A stretch of DNA of 64,000 nucleotides from Chryseobacterium taiwanense. Its GTDB lineage: Bacteria > Bacteroidota > Bacteroidia > Flavobacteriales > Weeksellaceae. A program made the position numbers and the translations under genes. Numbering within the stretch: the stretch's first letter is position 1; the number at the start of each line of letters is the position of its first letter. The stretch spans positions 62,001 through 126,000 of the forward strand of contig NZ_JWTA01000010.1 in NCBI RefSeq assembly GCF_000813825.1, in the 5' to 3' direction. Under the pieces are notes generated by a model, which made no database searches, had not been told where the DNA came from, and worked only from the letters and a program-made list of their open reading frames with translations. Below, in pieces: positions 25,254 through 35,093 of the stretch.

Positions 25254-28034
25254 ATGAATATGTATCAGGATTACATCCAAGAAATTGCAGAAAGAAAAAA
25301 CCAAGGGCTACATCCAAAGCCAATTGACAGTGCAGAATTATTAAGCGAAATCATCGCACAAATTAAAGATACAGCTAACGAATACAGGGCTGATTCTCTT
25401 AATTTTTTCATTTATAACACTCTACCAGGAACAACAAGTGCTGCAGGTGTAAAAGCTCAGTTTTTAAAAGAAATCATTCTTGGTGAATCTGTAGTAGAAG
25501 AAATCACTCCTACTTTCGCTTTCGAATTGTTGTCTCATATGAAAGGTGGACCTTCTATCGAAGTTCTTCTTGATTTGGCTTTAGGAAATGATGAAGCGAC
25601 TGCAAAACAGGCTGCTGAAGTTCTTAAAACTCAGGTTTTCTTGTACGACGCTGATACTGCTCGTTTGAAAGAAGCTTACGAATTAGGTAGTGCAATCGCT
25701 AAAGATATTTTGGAAAGCTATGCAAAGGCAGAGTTTTTCACTAAACTTCCTGAAGTTGCGGAAGAAATTAAAATCGTTACTTATATTGCTGCTGAAGGTG
25801 ATATTTCTACCGATTTATTATCTCCGGGAAATCAAGCGCACTCTCGTTCTGACCGTGAATTGCACGGACAATGTATGATGTCTCCTGCTCAACAGGAAGA
25901 AATAAAAGCGCTTCAAGCTCAACACCCTGATGCAAGTGTAATGCTGATTGCTGAAAAAGGAACAATGGGAGTTGGTTCTTCCCGTATGTCTGGTGTAAAT
26001 AACGTTGCTCTTTGGACAGGGAAACAGGCAAGTCCTTATGTACCTTTCGTAAACATTGCTCCAATTGTAGCGGGAACAAATGGTATTTCTCCAATTTTCT
26101 TGACAACCGTTGACGTAACCGGAGGTATCGGAATCGACCTTCAAAACTGGGTTAAGAAAACAGACGAAAACGGACACCCTGTTCGTAACGAAAACGGTGA
26201 CATCGTTTTAGAAGAAAAATATTCAGTTGCTACAGGAACTGTTTTGACTATCAATACTAAAGAGAAAAAATTATACAACGGAGAGACTGAATTGAAAGAT
26301 ATTTCAAAATCATTTACTCCTCAAAAATTAGAATTTATCAAAGCGGGTGGTTCTTATGCTATCGTTTTTGGTAAAAAAATCCAGACTTTTGCTGCTAAAA
26401 CTTTAGGAATTACAGCTCCTCTAGTTTTCGCCCCTTCAAAAGAAATTTCTATCGAAGGACAAGGATTAACTGCTGTTGAAAAAATCTTCAACAGAAATGC
26501 AGTGGGTGTAACTGAAGGTAAATTGTTACACGCAGGTTCAGACGTTCGTGTAGAAGTAAACATTGTTGGTTCTCAGGACACGACAGGTTTGATGACTTCT
26601 CAGGAATTGGAATCTATGGCTGCAACGGTAATTTCTCCAATTGTTGACGGAGCTTACCAATCAGGTTGTCACACTGCTTCAGTTTGGGATAAAAAAGCAC
26701 AAGCTAACATCCCTAAATTAATGAAATTTATGAACGATTTCGGTGTAATCACAGCTCGTGACCCGAAAGGTGAATACCACGCAATGACAGACGTTATTCA
26801 CAAAGTTCTTAACGATATTACGGTTGACGAATGGGCAATCATCATCGGAGGTGACTCCCACACAAGAATGTCTAAAGGGGTTGCTTTCGGAGCTGACTCT
26901 GGAACGGTAGCTTTGGCTTTGGCAACTGGCGAGGCTTCAATGCCGATTCCTGAATCTGTGAAAGTAACTTTCAAAGGAGATATGAAAGAGCACATGGATT
27001 TCCGTGATGTAGTTCACGCAACTCAAGCTCAGATGTTGAAGCAATTTGATGGAGAAAATGTTTTCCAGGGAAGAATCATCGAAGTTCACATCGGAACACT
27101 TCCTGCCGACCAAGCATTTACATTTACAGACTGGACTGCAGAAATGAAAGCGAAAGCTTCAATCTGTATTTCTGAAGACGATACTTTGATTGAATCATTG
27201 GAAATTGCGAAAAGCAGAATCCAGATTATGATTGACAAAGGAATGGATAATAAAAACCATGTTCTTCAAGGATTAATTAACAAAGCAAACAAGAGAATCG
27301 AGGAAATTAAGTGTGGTGATAAACCTGCTTTAACTCCTGATGCTAATGCAAAATATTATGCTGAAGTTGTTGTAGACTTAGATGTAATCGTTGAACCAAT
27401 GATTGCTGACCCGGATGTAAACAATGATGACGTATCGAAAAGATATACTCACGATACCATCAGAGACCTTACATATTATGGAGGTGAGAAAAAAGTTGAC
27501 CTTGGTTTCGTAGGATCTTGTATGGTTCACAAAGGTGACCTTAAAATTGTTTCTCAGATGTTGAGAAATCTTGAAAAGAAAAATGGTAAAGTAGAATTCC
27601 AGGCTCCTCTTGTGGTTGCAGCTCCTACTTATAATATCATTGATGAATTAAAAGCTGAAGGTGATTGGGAATTACTAGAAAAATATTCAGGTTTCGAATT
27701 CAACGATGCAGCTCCAAAAGGTGAAGCTCGTACACAATATGAAAACATGATGTATCTTGAGCGTCCTGGTTGTAACCTTTGTATGGGTAATCAGGAAAAA
27801 GCTGAGAAAGGAGATACTGTTTTAGCGACTTCTACGCGTCTTTTCCAAGGAAGAGTGGTTGAAGATTCTGAACGTAAAAAAGGAGAATCTTTATTGGCTT
27901 CAACTCCGGTTGTTGTTTTATCTGCTATTATTGGTAGAATCCCAAGTATTGAAGAATACAAAACAGCTGTTGAAGGAATTGATTTGACGACTTTCGTACC
28001 TTCGATTAAAGAATTGGTAACGGTTGGTCATTAA
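25254..28034 (+). CDS. acnB: Aconitate hydratase B
   Basis: 926 residues, the length of AcnB-type bifunctional aconitase/2-methylisocitrate dehydratase. The N-terminal HEAT-like domain (MNMYQDYIQEIAERKNQGLH) is specific to AcnB and distinguishes it from AcnA. Iron-sulfur ligand cysteines are in FVGSCMVHKG and RPGCNLCMGNQ. It isomerises citrate to isocitrate in the TCA cycle; E. coli AcnB also binds mRNA when its cluster is lost. A second, unrelated-type aconitase lies 2.9 kb downstream on the same strand. Confidence 0.96.
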   Translation: MNMYQDYIQEIAERKNQGLHPKPIDSAELLSEIIAQIKDTANEYRADSLNFFIYNTLPGTTSAAGVKAQFLKEIILGESVVEEITPTFAFELLSHMKGGPSIEVLLDLALGNDEATAKQAAEVLKTQVFLYDADTARLKEAYELGSAIAKDILESYAKAEFFTKLPEVAEEIKIVTYIAAEGDISTDLLSPGNQAHSRSDRELHGQCMMSPAQQEEIKALQAQHPDASVMLIAEKGTMGVGSSRMSGVNNVALWTGKQASPYVPFVNIAPIVAGTNGISPIFLTTVDVTGGIGIDLQNWVKKTDENGHPVRNENGDIVLEEKYSVATGTVLTINTKEKKLYNGETELKDISKSFTPQKLEFIKAGGSYAIVFGKKIQTFAAKTLGITAPLVFAPSKEISIEGQGLTAVEKIFNRNAVGVTEGKLLHAGSDVRVEVNIVGSQDTTGLMTSQELESMAATVISPIVDGAYQSGCHTASVWDKKAQANIPKLMKFMNDFGVITARDPKGEYHAMTDVIHKVLNDITVDEWAIIIGGDSHTRMSKGVAFGADSGTVALALATGEASMPIPESVKVTFKGDMKEHMDFRDVVHATQAQMLKQFDGENVFQGRIIEVHIGTLPADQAFTFTDWTAEMKAKASICISEDDTLIESLEIAKSRIQIMIDKGMDNKNHVLQGLINKANKRIEEIKCGDKPALTPDANAKYYAEVVVDLDVIVEPMIADPDVNNDDVSKRYTHDTIRDLTYYGGEKKVDLGFVGSCMVHKGDLKIVSQMLRNLEKKNGKVEFQAPLVVAAPTYNIIDELKAEGDWELLEKYSGFEFNDAAPKGEARTQYENMMYLERPGCNLCMGNQEKAEKGDTVLATSTRLFQGRVVEDSERKKGESLLASTPVVVLSAIIGRIPSIEEYKTAVEGIDLTTFVPSIKELVTVGH

Positions 28035-28057
28035 TTTTTAGGCTAAACTTTAAATAT

Positions 28058-28089
28058 AAAAGGAAGATTTCGAGAGAAGTCTTCCTTTT
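28058..28089 (+). terminator. acnB terminator
   Basis: AAAAGGAAGATTTC-GAGA-GAAGTCTTCCTTTT gives a 14-bp stem with one G-T wobble and a GAGA tetraloop, followed by a T-run, 23 bp after the acnB stop. Confidence 0.88.
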
Positions 28090-28189
28090 TTTATGGAATC
28101 AATTTTAATAAAAATTATGGCAAAGATTTACTTAAAAACATTTACCCTAAAATCAATCATATCACCCAAATCCGGCAATTAATTATTTC

Positions 28190-30343
28190 CTATTCTTTTA
28201 TCAATTTGATATTTGATGTTCCTTTTTCAGACTGAACCGTAACAATGAATACGCCCGTACCCGAGGAGCTAACTTCAATTTGATTTTTTCCTTTTCCAGA
28301 GCCCACTCTTACACCTAACATATTATGAATGGCATAAGTAAACACTCCTTCAGCCTTAATTGTAAAAGTTTGACCAGCAGGATTCGGATAAATCACAGCA
28401 TTAGCTGATTGCACATTCTGAGATGGATTTGCTCCCGCAGTAACTACATTTGGCTTTGTTTGCGCTGCCATATCTACTCCTAAATAAAAACTTGGATGAG
28501 GCGGCTGGTTGTAAGCCGAATTTTGCCATGCAATAGCCGTTCTATATTGAGTATCGTGCATCAAAGTATATAATTTATGGGTTGTGGCTATATTGGTCGT
28601 GTAAATTCTTAAAGAAGAATTATCTTCCTTACGAAATATCACTTCTTCTCGCCAATCGCCAAAAAGATCAGCACTTAAACATGGGGTAGCTTTTGTGGTA
28701 TTGTTTGATGAATATCCTGTAGCAGTAAGTATATTAACGTTTTTCCCATTAATATAATCCCATTTATCTATTTTATTCGAATCTAATAATTCACGGTTCA
28801 AATCTCCATCCCACCAGATAGAAAAATTTTGTGTCGGTTTTTTATTGCTGATTAGATTTCCTTTGCAATCCATCAAATAGTTTACGCCATTTGCGCTTCC
28901 AAAACATTCATAACCTTTGTAACGTGGGTCAATATCTGCAGCATTACAACGTCCTATGTCTCCAGTTGAAGGTATTCCCCATAATGTAGCTCCTGTTTTT
29001 CCATCTAAAAAAACCAAGCCATTCGTTTTATATTTAGCAGGTTCTTCTAAACACTGCCATATTTCCATTCCAGGACGATCCGGATCCATATCAGTCATAT
29101 GTAAAGCATCCCCATGACCTAAAGTATTAGCAAATAACAAAGTACCATCATCATCAATAGCACTGGAACCGTTAATTATTTCGTCTTTGCCATCACCATC
29201 AACATCGCCTACAGTCATTTGATGATTCCCCATGCCTGCTGCTGCAGAATTTCCAGAAGTACTGCTGTCAAAAATCCATCGTTGTGAAAGCTTACCGTTT
29301 CTCCAGTCCCAAGCCACACGTACGAGTCTTGTGTAATAACCTCGTCCCATTATTAGACTGGGTTTAGATCCGTCAAGATAAGCAACAGCGGCAAGAAAAC
29401 GCTCAGAACGGCCTCCATAACTATCTCCCCAAGAAGATACGCTTCCACGTACAGGCAAATAATCGGTTGTAGCCATTGCTTTTCCTGTTTCACCATTAAA
29501 AATAGTTAGAAATTCAGGACCTGATATAACTGCACCATAAGTACTTGTTGATGTTGTACTTCCGTTTGGATTTCTGTAATCTGCTGCTGCATTTCCAATA
29601 ACAACTCCAGCTCCATCTATGGTTCCGTCCGATGTTCTGCAAGCCAATTCTGCTTTTCCATCCGAATCCAAATCATACACCATAAACTGGGTATAATGAG
29701 CACCAGCACGGATGTTTTTCCCTAAATCGATTCTCCATAAACGTGTTCCGTCTAAGCGATAGCAGTCAATATAAACGTTGCCCGTAAAACCGGGCTGTGA
29801 ATTGTCTTTTGAATTGGAAGGATCCCATTTTACAAACAGTTCGTATTGCCCGTCTCCATCTACATCACCAACACTGCAATCGTTTGCACTATAGGTGTAA
29901 GCAACGTTATCCGGGGTTGTACCCCCAGCCGGTATTTGCATAGGAATATCTAGATATTGATTAGCCCAAACAGTAGCAGATTCTGATGCAGGCTGTTCTA
30001 CACCATTAATTATGGCACGAACGGTATAAGTTCCGTTGGTCGTAATATTGTGATTAAAATTTGTAGTAGTTGTAAAAGGACTTCCTGTTACTTTTACATT
30101 ATTAAAATACAGGTTATAACTTGTATTGGGTTCTTCGGTTCCCAGCATTCTCCAGCCTACATACACCTGATTGGCGTTTAATCGCATGGCTACTAACCCC
30201 CGGTTAAGTTTTTCAACTGTACGTTGTGCGTTCATTTGTGAGGCTACTCCGAAGAGCAATAAAAATAAGATTCTCGATTTCTTAATTATATCAGCAATAG
30301 TGCTTCTAAGATTTACATACGGTTTTAGTTTTTTTTTGTTCAT
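28190..30343 (-). CDS. Rhamnogalacturonan lyase (PL11-like), T9SS-secreted
   Basis: 717 residues. A long N-terminus carries a signal peptide ending QMNAQ (about residue 40). The body has the PL11 (YesW/YesX) pattern: RTVEKLNRGLVAMRLNANQ, calcium-binding propeller blades such as SVGDVDGDGQYELFVKWDPS, YDLDSDGKAELACRTSDG and VGDVDGDGKDEII, and the C-terminal EEVIFRKEDNSSLRIYTT. It cleaves the rhamnogalacturonan I backbone of pectin. The last 75 residues (IYPNPAGQTF..., ending SNIKLIKE) form a type IX secretion type A sorting domain. It stands alone, opposite to and between acnB and acnA, with no SusCD genes nearby. Confidence 0.92.
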   Translation of the reverse strand: MNKKKLKPYVNLRSTIADIIKKSRILFLLLFGVASQMNAQRTVEKLNRGLVAMRLNANQVYVGWRMLGTEEPNTSYNLYFNNVKVTGSPFTTTTNFNHNITTNGTYTVRAIINGVEQPASESATVWANQYLDIPMQIPAGGTTPDNVAYTYSANDCSVGDVDGDGQYELFVKWDPSNSKDNSQPGFTGNVYIDCYRLDGTRLWRIDLGKNIRAGAHYTQFMVYDLDSDGKAELACRTSDGTIDGAGVVIGNAAADYRNPNGSTTSTSTYGAVISGPEFLTIFNGETGKAMATTDYLPVRGSVSSWGDSYGGRSERFLAAVAYLDGSKPSLIMGRGYYTRLVRVAWDWRNGKLSQRWIFDSSTSGNSAAAGMGNHQMTVGDVDGDGKDEIINGSSAIDDDGTLLFANTLGHGDALHMTDMDPDRPGMEIWQCLEEPAKYKTNGLVFLDGKTGATLWGIPSTGDIGRCNAADIDPRYKGYECFGSANGVNYLMDCKGNLISNKKPTQNFSIWWDGDLNRELLDSNKIDKWDYINGKNVNILTATGYSSNNTTKATPCLSADLFGDWREEVIFRKEDNSSLRIYTTNIATTHKLYTLMHDTQYRTAIAWQNSAYNQPPHPSFYLGVDMAAQTKPNVVTAGANPSQNVQSANAVIYPNPAGQTFTIKAEGVFTYAIHNMLGVRVGSGKGKNQIEVSSSGTGVFIVTVQSEKGTSNIKLIKE

Positions 30344-30918
30344 GGTTTTAATATTTGTTGGATGGTTTTTTGATGAAAATTAAATTGAAGCAAACACAAT
30401 TCACTGAGACGTGATTACAATCATATGTAAAGCTACTTCAAAAAATATTTTTAATTACAATTAAAAAACAAAAAATTCACGAAAATTATAATTATATTAT
30501 AGCAACAAACACTTTATCATTAAGATATTAATAATAGATAGCTGGAAATTAAAAAAATTAACATATAAGAAAAACCGTCACAATAAAGGACTTTTATAGT
30601 TTAAATCCCTAACAAAAAAAAACATATTTCAGTTATTTTTAAAGGCAAAATAAACACATGATGGCCATACCTAATTATAAATAAAATTTTTCTTTTTTAG
30701 AACCGTTCTATTTAAGGCTGTTAAGAATTATTTTAACCTATATCAATGTTAAAAAATCATTTTTTCCTTAACTTCATAGTCATAAAATATTTTAATCATT
30801 TATCATATTTATTCTTTACAAAAAGCGTAGGAATAGATTTTGATGTATTGTATTAGATAAAATTTCCGCTCACAATCACGGAAAAAACCTATTAAAAAGA
30901 ACAAAAACTAAATTAGAT
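30344..30918. other. Long divergent intergenic region, lyase / acnA
   Basis: 575 bp, the longest gene-free stretch in the window. Apart from the lyase promoter candidate it is very AT-rich with no ORF, tRNA or strong hairpin. I found no convincing acnA promoter in it. Its length suggests the lyase was inserted into a formerly shorter acnB-acnA spacer, which is inference. Confidence 0.55.
30391..30420 (-). promoter_or_regulatory. Candidate promoter of rhamnogalacturonan lyase
   Basis: On the minus strand TTG (30420-30418), spacing 19, then TGTGTTTG (30398-30391), one mismatch from TAnnTTTG. It lies 48 bp before the start codon. Confidence 0.45.
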
Positions 30919-33189
30919 ATGACTTTTGATATTGATATGATCAAAAAAGTGTACGAGCGTTACCCGGAAAGAATTGCTGCGGCAAGACAAATCGTGGGAA
31001 AACCTCTTACCCTTTCAGAAAAAATTCTTTACACCCACCTTTGGGAAGGAAATGCTACACAAGCCCACGAAAGAGGAAACTCTTATGTGGATTTTGCTCC
31101 AGACAGAGTAGCTATGCAGGATGCCACCGCACAAATGGCACTTTTACAGTTTATGCAGGCAGGGAAAGCTAAAGTTGCTGTTCCTTCAACCGCTCACGCT
31201 GATCACCTGATTCAGGCAAGAGTGGGTGCACAGGCAGATTTACAGGAAGGTCTTAATAAAAACTCTGAGGTTTTCAACTTCTTAGGTTCAGTTTGCGATA
31301 AGTATGGTATTGGTTTCTGGAAACCGGGAGCAGGGATTATTCACCAAGTGGTATTGGAAAATTATGCATTCCCTGGAGGAATGATGATCGGTACAGATTC
31401 ACACACGGTAAATGCAGGAGGTTTAGGAATGGTAGCGATTGGTGTAGGTGGAGCTGATGCAGTGGATGTAATGGCAGGAATGGCTTGGGAACTTAAAATG
31501 CCAAAATTGATCGGTGTAAAATTAACCGGTAAAATGAACGGATGGACTTCTGCAAAAGACGTTATCCTAAAAGTAGCAGGAATTCTTACTGTAAAAGGGG
31601 GAACAGGATGCATCGTAGAATATTTCGGAGAAGGAGCAGAATCTCTTTCAGCAACTGGTAAAGGTACTATCTGTAATATGGGAGCTGAAATCGGAGCGAC
31701 AACTTCTACTTTCGGATATGATGATTCTATGAGAAGATATTTAGCAGCAACCGGAAGACAGGATGTCGTAGATGCTGCTGATAAAATTGCGGAACACTTA
31801 ACAGGTGATGCGGAAGTATATGCAAACCCTGAACAATATTTTGATCAATTAATAGAAATCAACCTTTCCGAATTGGCTCCTCACTTGAACGGACCTTTCA
31901 CTCCGGATTTGGCAACTCCGGTGTCTGAATTCAGAGCTAAAGCAGAAGCCAACGGATGGCCTCTAGAAGTAGAATGGGCATTAATCGGTTCTTGTACCAA
32001 CTCTTCTTATGAAGATCTATCAAGAGCAGCTTCTATTGTTGAAGATGCCGTAGCAAAAGGAGTAAAACCAAAAGCGATCTTAGGAATTAATCCGGGTTCT
32101 GAGCAGGTGAAATTCACAGCAGAAAGAGACGGATTCCTGAATTCTTTCAGAAAATTTGAGAATGCAAGAATCTTTACCAATGCTTGCGGACCTTGTATCG
32201 GACAATGGGACAGAGAAGGTGCTGAAAAAGGAGAGAAAAACTCAATTATTCACTCTTTCAACAGAAACTTCGCGAAAAGAGCGGATGGTAACCCCAATAC
32301 ACACGCTTTCGTAGCTTCACCGGAAATGGTAGCTGCGATTGCAATTTCAGGAAGATTAGACTTTAATCCTATCACAGATACGTTAACGAATGAATCTGGA
32401 GAACAAATAAAATTAAACGAGCCAAAAGGGTTTGAATTACCGGAAAAAGGATTCGCAGTAGATGACAACGGATATCAAGCTCCATCTGAAGATGGTTCTA
32501 GCGTTGTGGTAAATGTAAGCCCTACTTCGGACAGACTTCAGTTATTGGAAGAATTCCCAGCTTGGGATGGTAAAAACATTACCGGAGCTAAAGTTCTGAT
32601 CAAAGCTTTCGGAAAATGTACAACCGACCACATTTCTATGGCTGGTCCATGGTTAAAATACAGAGGTCACCTTGATAATATTTCAAACAACATGTTGATC
32701 GGAGCTGTAAATGCTTACAACATGGAAACCAATAATGTTAAAAATGAATTAACCGGAGAATACGGAGAAGTTCCTGCTGTACAGAGAGCTTACAAAGCTG
32801 CCGGAGTTCCTACGATCGTTGTTGGAGACCAAAACTACGGGGAAGGTTCTTCAAGAGAGCACGCTGCAATGGAACCAAGACACCTTGGTGTAAAAGCAGT
32901 ACTGGTAAAATCATTTGCAAGAATTCACGAAACAAACCTTAAAAAACAGGGGATGTTGGGAATTACGTTCGCTAATGAAACCGATTATGATAAAATCTTA
33001 GAAGATGATACGGTAAACTTCTTAGACCTTGATCAGTTTGCACCTGGAAAACAGCTGACTTTAGAATTCGTTCACAAAGATGGAACTAAAGATATTATTG
33101 TAGCAAACCATACCTATAACGATCAACAGATCGAATGGTTTAAAGCAGGTTCTGCTTTGAATCTGATCAAACAACAAGAGAAAAATTAA
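30919..33189 (+). CDS. acnA: Aconitate hydratase, mitochondrial type
   Basis: 756 residues, shorter than E. coli AcnA (about 890) and closer in size and sequence style to mitochondrial aconitase. Cluster-ligating cysteines: [11 protein letters not shown] (about residue 358) and [12 protein letters not shown] (about 421-424). Active-site segments [20 protein letters not shown] and the C-terminal swivel domain [20 protein letters not shown] are complete. It performs citrate/isocitrate isomerisation in parallel with AcnB; in other bacteria the two differ in oxidative stability. Monocistronic: a hairpin follows. Confidence 0.95.
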   Translation: MTFDIDMIKKVYERYPERIAAARQIVGKPLTLSEKILYTHLWEGNATQAHERGNSYVDFAPDRVAMQDATAQMALLQFMQAGKAKVAVPSTAHADHLIQARVGAQADLQEGLNKNSEVFNFLGSVCDKYGIGFWKPGAGIIHQVVLENYAFPGGMMIGTDSHTVNAGGLGMVAIGVGGADAVDVMAGMAWELKMPKLIGVKLTGKMNGWTSAKDVILKVAGILTVKGGTGCIVEYFGEGAESLSATGKGTICNMGAEIGATTSTFGYDDSMRRYLAATGRQDVVDAADKIAEHLTGDAEVYANPEQYFDQLIEINLSELAPHLNGPFTPDLATPVSEFRAKAEANGWPLEVEWALIGSCTNSSYEDLSRAASIVEDAVAKGVKPKAILGINPGSEQVKFTAERDGFLNSFRKFENARIFTNACGPCIGQWDREGAEKGEKNSIIHSFNRNFAKRADGNPNTHAFVASPEMVAAIAISGRLDFNPITDTLTNESGEQIKLNEPKGFELPEKGFAVDDNGYQAPSEDGSSVVVNVSPTSDRLQLLEEFPAWDGKNITGAKVLIKAFGKCTTDHISMAGPWLKYRGHLDNISNNMLIGAVNAYNMETNNVKNELTGEYGEVPAVQRAYKAAGVPTIVVGDQNYGEGSSREHAAMEPRHLGVKAVLVKSFARIHETNLKKQGMLGITFANETDYDKILEDDTVNFLDLDQFAPGKQLTLEFVHKDGTKDIIVANHTYNDQQIEWFKAGSALNLIKQQEKN

Positions 33190-33211
33190 TTGTTAGATTT
33201 AATTAATCATA

Positions 33212-33244
33212 GAAAAAGCAACTTCAAATTGAAGTTGCTTTTTC
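33212..33244. terminator. Bidirectional terminator acnA / lytTR gene
   Basis: GAAAAAGCAACTTCA at 33212-33226 and its complement at 33230-33244 form a 15-bp stem with a 3-nt loop between convergent genes; it overlaps the last bases of the response-regulator gene. Confidence 0.85.
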
Positions 33245-33929
33245 ATTTTATTTTGGTCAGAAGGTTCATTCTGAAACTCTCTCCTATCGGAATTTCCTGT
33301 TCAGAAATCAGAGTTACCTTTTTGCTTCCTAAATTTTTAATCTGATTTAAATTAATAATAAAAGATTTATGAATTCTCACAAAAGAATGATCAGGAAGTT
33401 GCTGTTCCATTGATTTCAAAGTATCCAAAACAATATATTCCTGTTCCGAAGTTCGGATATTTACATAGTCTTTGATACTTTCCACGTACAGAATATTCTC
33501 AAAATTAATCCTATGCTGCTGTCCTGAAGACTTTACAAAGAAATGAGCATCTTCCTTATTTTCATTAAAAACAAAACGTTCCTGAGCTTTTAAAGCACTT
33601 TTATAAAAACGTTCAAAGGAAATCGGTTTTAAAAGATAATCAACGATATTATGTTCGTATCCTTCCAAAGCATATTCGGAATAAGCCGTTGTCAAAACAT
33701 ACTTCAGCTTGTCCCCTAAAATTTTCATGAAATTGATTCCTGTCAGTTCAGGCATCTGAATATCCAAAAAAACAAGATCTGCTTCATTATTCTGAATAAA
33801 TTCTAATGCTTCGATCGGATTTTCGGTAGAGAAAACCAATTCAAGAAAAGGAACTTTCCAGATATAACTTTCCAAAAGCGAAATCGCCAATGGTTCGTCA
33901 TCTACCACAATACATTTAATTTTATTCAT
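33243..33929 (-). CDS. LytTR-family response regulator
   Basis: 228 residues from ATG 33929 (another in-frame ATG four codons upstream is possible). N-terminal receiver domain: acidic pocket VVDDEP, phospho-acceptor D56 in VFLDIQMPE, Thr/Ser and Lys in LTTAYSEYAL and DYLLKPISF. C-terminal LytTR DNA-binding domain (about residues 125-228; ILYVESIKDYVNIRTSEQEY, SFVRIHKSFIINLNQI). The start overlaps the sensor kinase 3' end by 8 bp. Targets are unknown; the divergent DUF5694 operon is the obvious candidate. Confidence 0.94.
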   Translation of the reverse strand: MNKIKCIVVDDEPLAISLLESYIWKVPFLELVFSTENPIEALEFIQNNEADLVFLDIQMPELTGINFMKILGDKLKYVLTTAYSEYALEGYEHNIVDYLLKPISFERFYKSALKAQERFVFNENKEDAHFFVKSSGQQHRINFENILYVESIKDYVNIRTSEQEYIVLDTLKSMEQQLPDHSFVRIHKSFIINLNQIKNLGSKKVTLISEQEIPIGESFRMNLLTKIK

Positions 33930-34932
33930 TTCGTAAATCAATCTTTAAATCTACGACAAATTCTGTTTCTGAATCTTTTATGTTCAGTTCATATTTTTTA
34001 GGATAAAGAATTTCCAGCCTCTTTTTCACATTCTCAATTCCAATTCCTGAAACGGAATCTTTCATTCTCTCTTTCTTATAATTTAAAAGATAAAAACGAA
34101 GAATCTGCCGCTCATCCGAAACCTTCATCTGAAAACCTTTGTCACGGAAGTCTCCATGTTTAAAAGCATTCTCCACAAAAGGAACCAAAATCATCGGGGA
34201 AATATTCAGTTTGGGATGATTAATGTTTTTTTCAAATATTAATAATTCAGGGTTTTTGATTCTTAATTTCTCCAAAGCTGTCAAACTATCAATATACCCG
34301 ATTTCTTTATCTAAACTGATAAAATCTTTTTCCAGATCTTTGGTACTGTACCTCAACAACTGACTCAATTCTTCAAGGGCGGGTAAAGCTTTATCCGATT
34401 TTTGATAGACTAAAGAATAGATATTATTCAAAGAATTAAAAATAAAATGTGGATTAATCTGTGTTTTTAAAGCCTGTAATTCTGCATTTTTCTTCGCTTC
34501 CATCAAAGCCGTTTTTTCCTGCTCACTGTTGATCGAGTATTTTAGAAACCAAAAGGTAGTACTTATAAAAATCGTAGTACTGCTGTAAAAAATATTATCA
34601 AAGAAATAAAACATAAACGGAGTTTCCTCCGAATAATTCCTGATCCCGAAAAATCGCGGCAAAAACCATTCTTCCACCCCGTAACGCACCCCGACAAAAC
34701 AACATGCACTGAGAAAGAAAACAATGACCGATTTATAGATCTTACTTCCTTCAAAAAATCTGGGAACCACTATAAAGTAATTGACATAAAAGCAGATAAT
34801 GCTCGTAAAAAAGAACGTGACATTAAAGATATTATTCTTACTGTCGAAAGCTAAATACGGAAGAACCACCGATCCGGTAAGATAGATCGTCCAAAAGAAA
34901 AGGTGGAGATAAAAGAGCTTGCTTATTTTCAT
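33922..34932 (-). CDS. LytS-like sensor histidine kinase (His_kinase family)
   Basis: 336 residues with four membrane segments in the first 135 residues and no extracytoplasmic sensor domain. The phospho-accepting His162 lies in the family motif QINPHFIFNSLNNI; the ATPase part has an N-box (PFVENAFKHGD) and a G-box (GIGIENVKKRLEILYP). This is the Bacteroidota LytS/YehU-type kinase class. It is the first gene of a two-gene operon and starts 161 bp from the divergent DUF5694 gene. Confidence 0.94.
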   Translation of the reverse strand: MKISKLFYLHLFFWTIYLTGSVVLPYLAFDSKNNIFNVTFFFTSIICFYVNYFIVVPRFFEGSKIYKSVIVFFLSACCFVGVRYGVEEWFLPRFFGIRNYSEETPFMFYFFDNIFYSSTTIFISTTFWFLKYSINSEQEKTALMEAKKNAELQALKTQINPHFIFNSLNNIYSLVYQKSDKALPALEELSQLLRYSTKDLEKDFISLDKEIGYIDSLTALEKLRIKNPELLIFEKNINHPKLNISPMILVPFVENAFKHGDFRDKGFQMKVSDERQILRFYLLNYKKERMKDSVSGIGIENVKKRLEILYPKKYELNIKDSETEFVVDLKIDLRNE

Positions 34933-34957
34933 ACAACAAAAATAAAGTTTAGTTCAA

Positions 34958-34974
34958 ATTATTCCTCGAATAAT
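34958..34974. promoter_or_regulatory. 17-bp palindrome upstream of two-component operon
   Basis: ATTATTC-CTC-GAATAAT is a perfect inverted repeat with 7-bp arms, 26 bp upstream of the kinase start and in the region shared with the divergent DUF5694 operon. It could be an operator; LytTR proteins usually bind direct repeats, so the binding protein may be another one. Confidence 0.4.
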
Positions 34975-35067
34975 CGACAAACCATTTCTTTTCTCCGATG
35001 AAAACAGATTAATCCTAAAAATATATCGTTTCATCTACCCTCTATTTTACAGCGATTTTTATACATC

Positions 35068-35075
35068 TACTTTTG
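35068..35075 (+). promoter_or_regulatory. -7 element of DUF5694 operon
   Basis: TACTTTTG matches TAnnTTTG exactly, 18 bp before the preferred ATG at 35094. No TTG occurs at -33, which would fit a promoter that depends on an activator such as the divergent LytTR regulator (inference). Confidence 0.4.
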
Positions 35076-35093
35076 AAACATCAAAAATCATTT

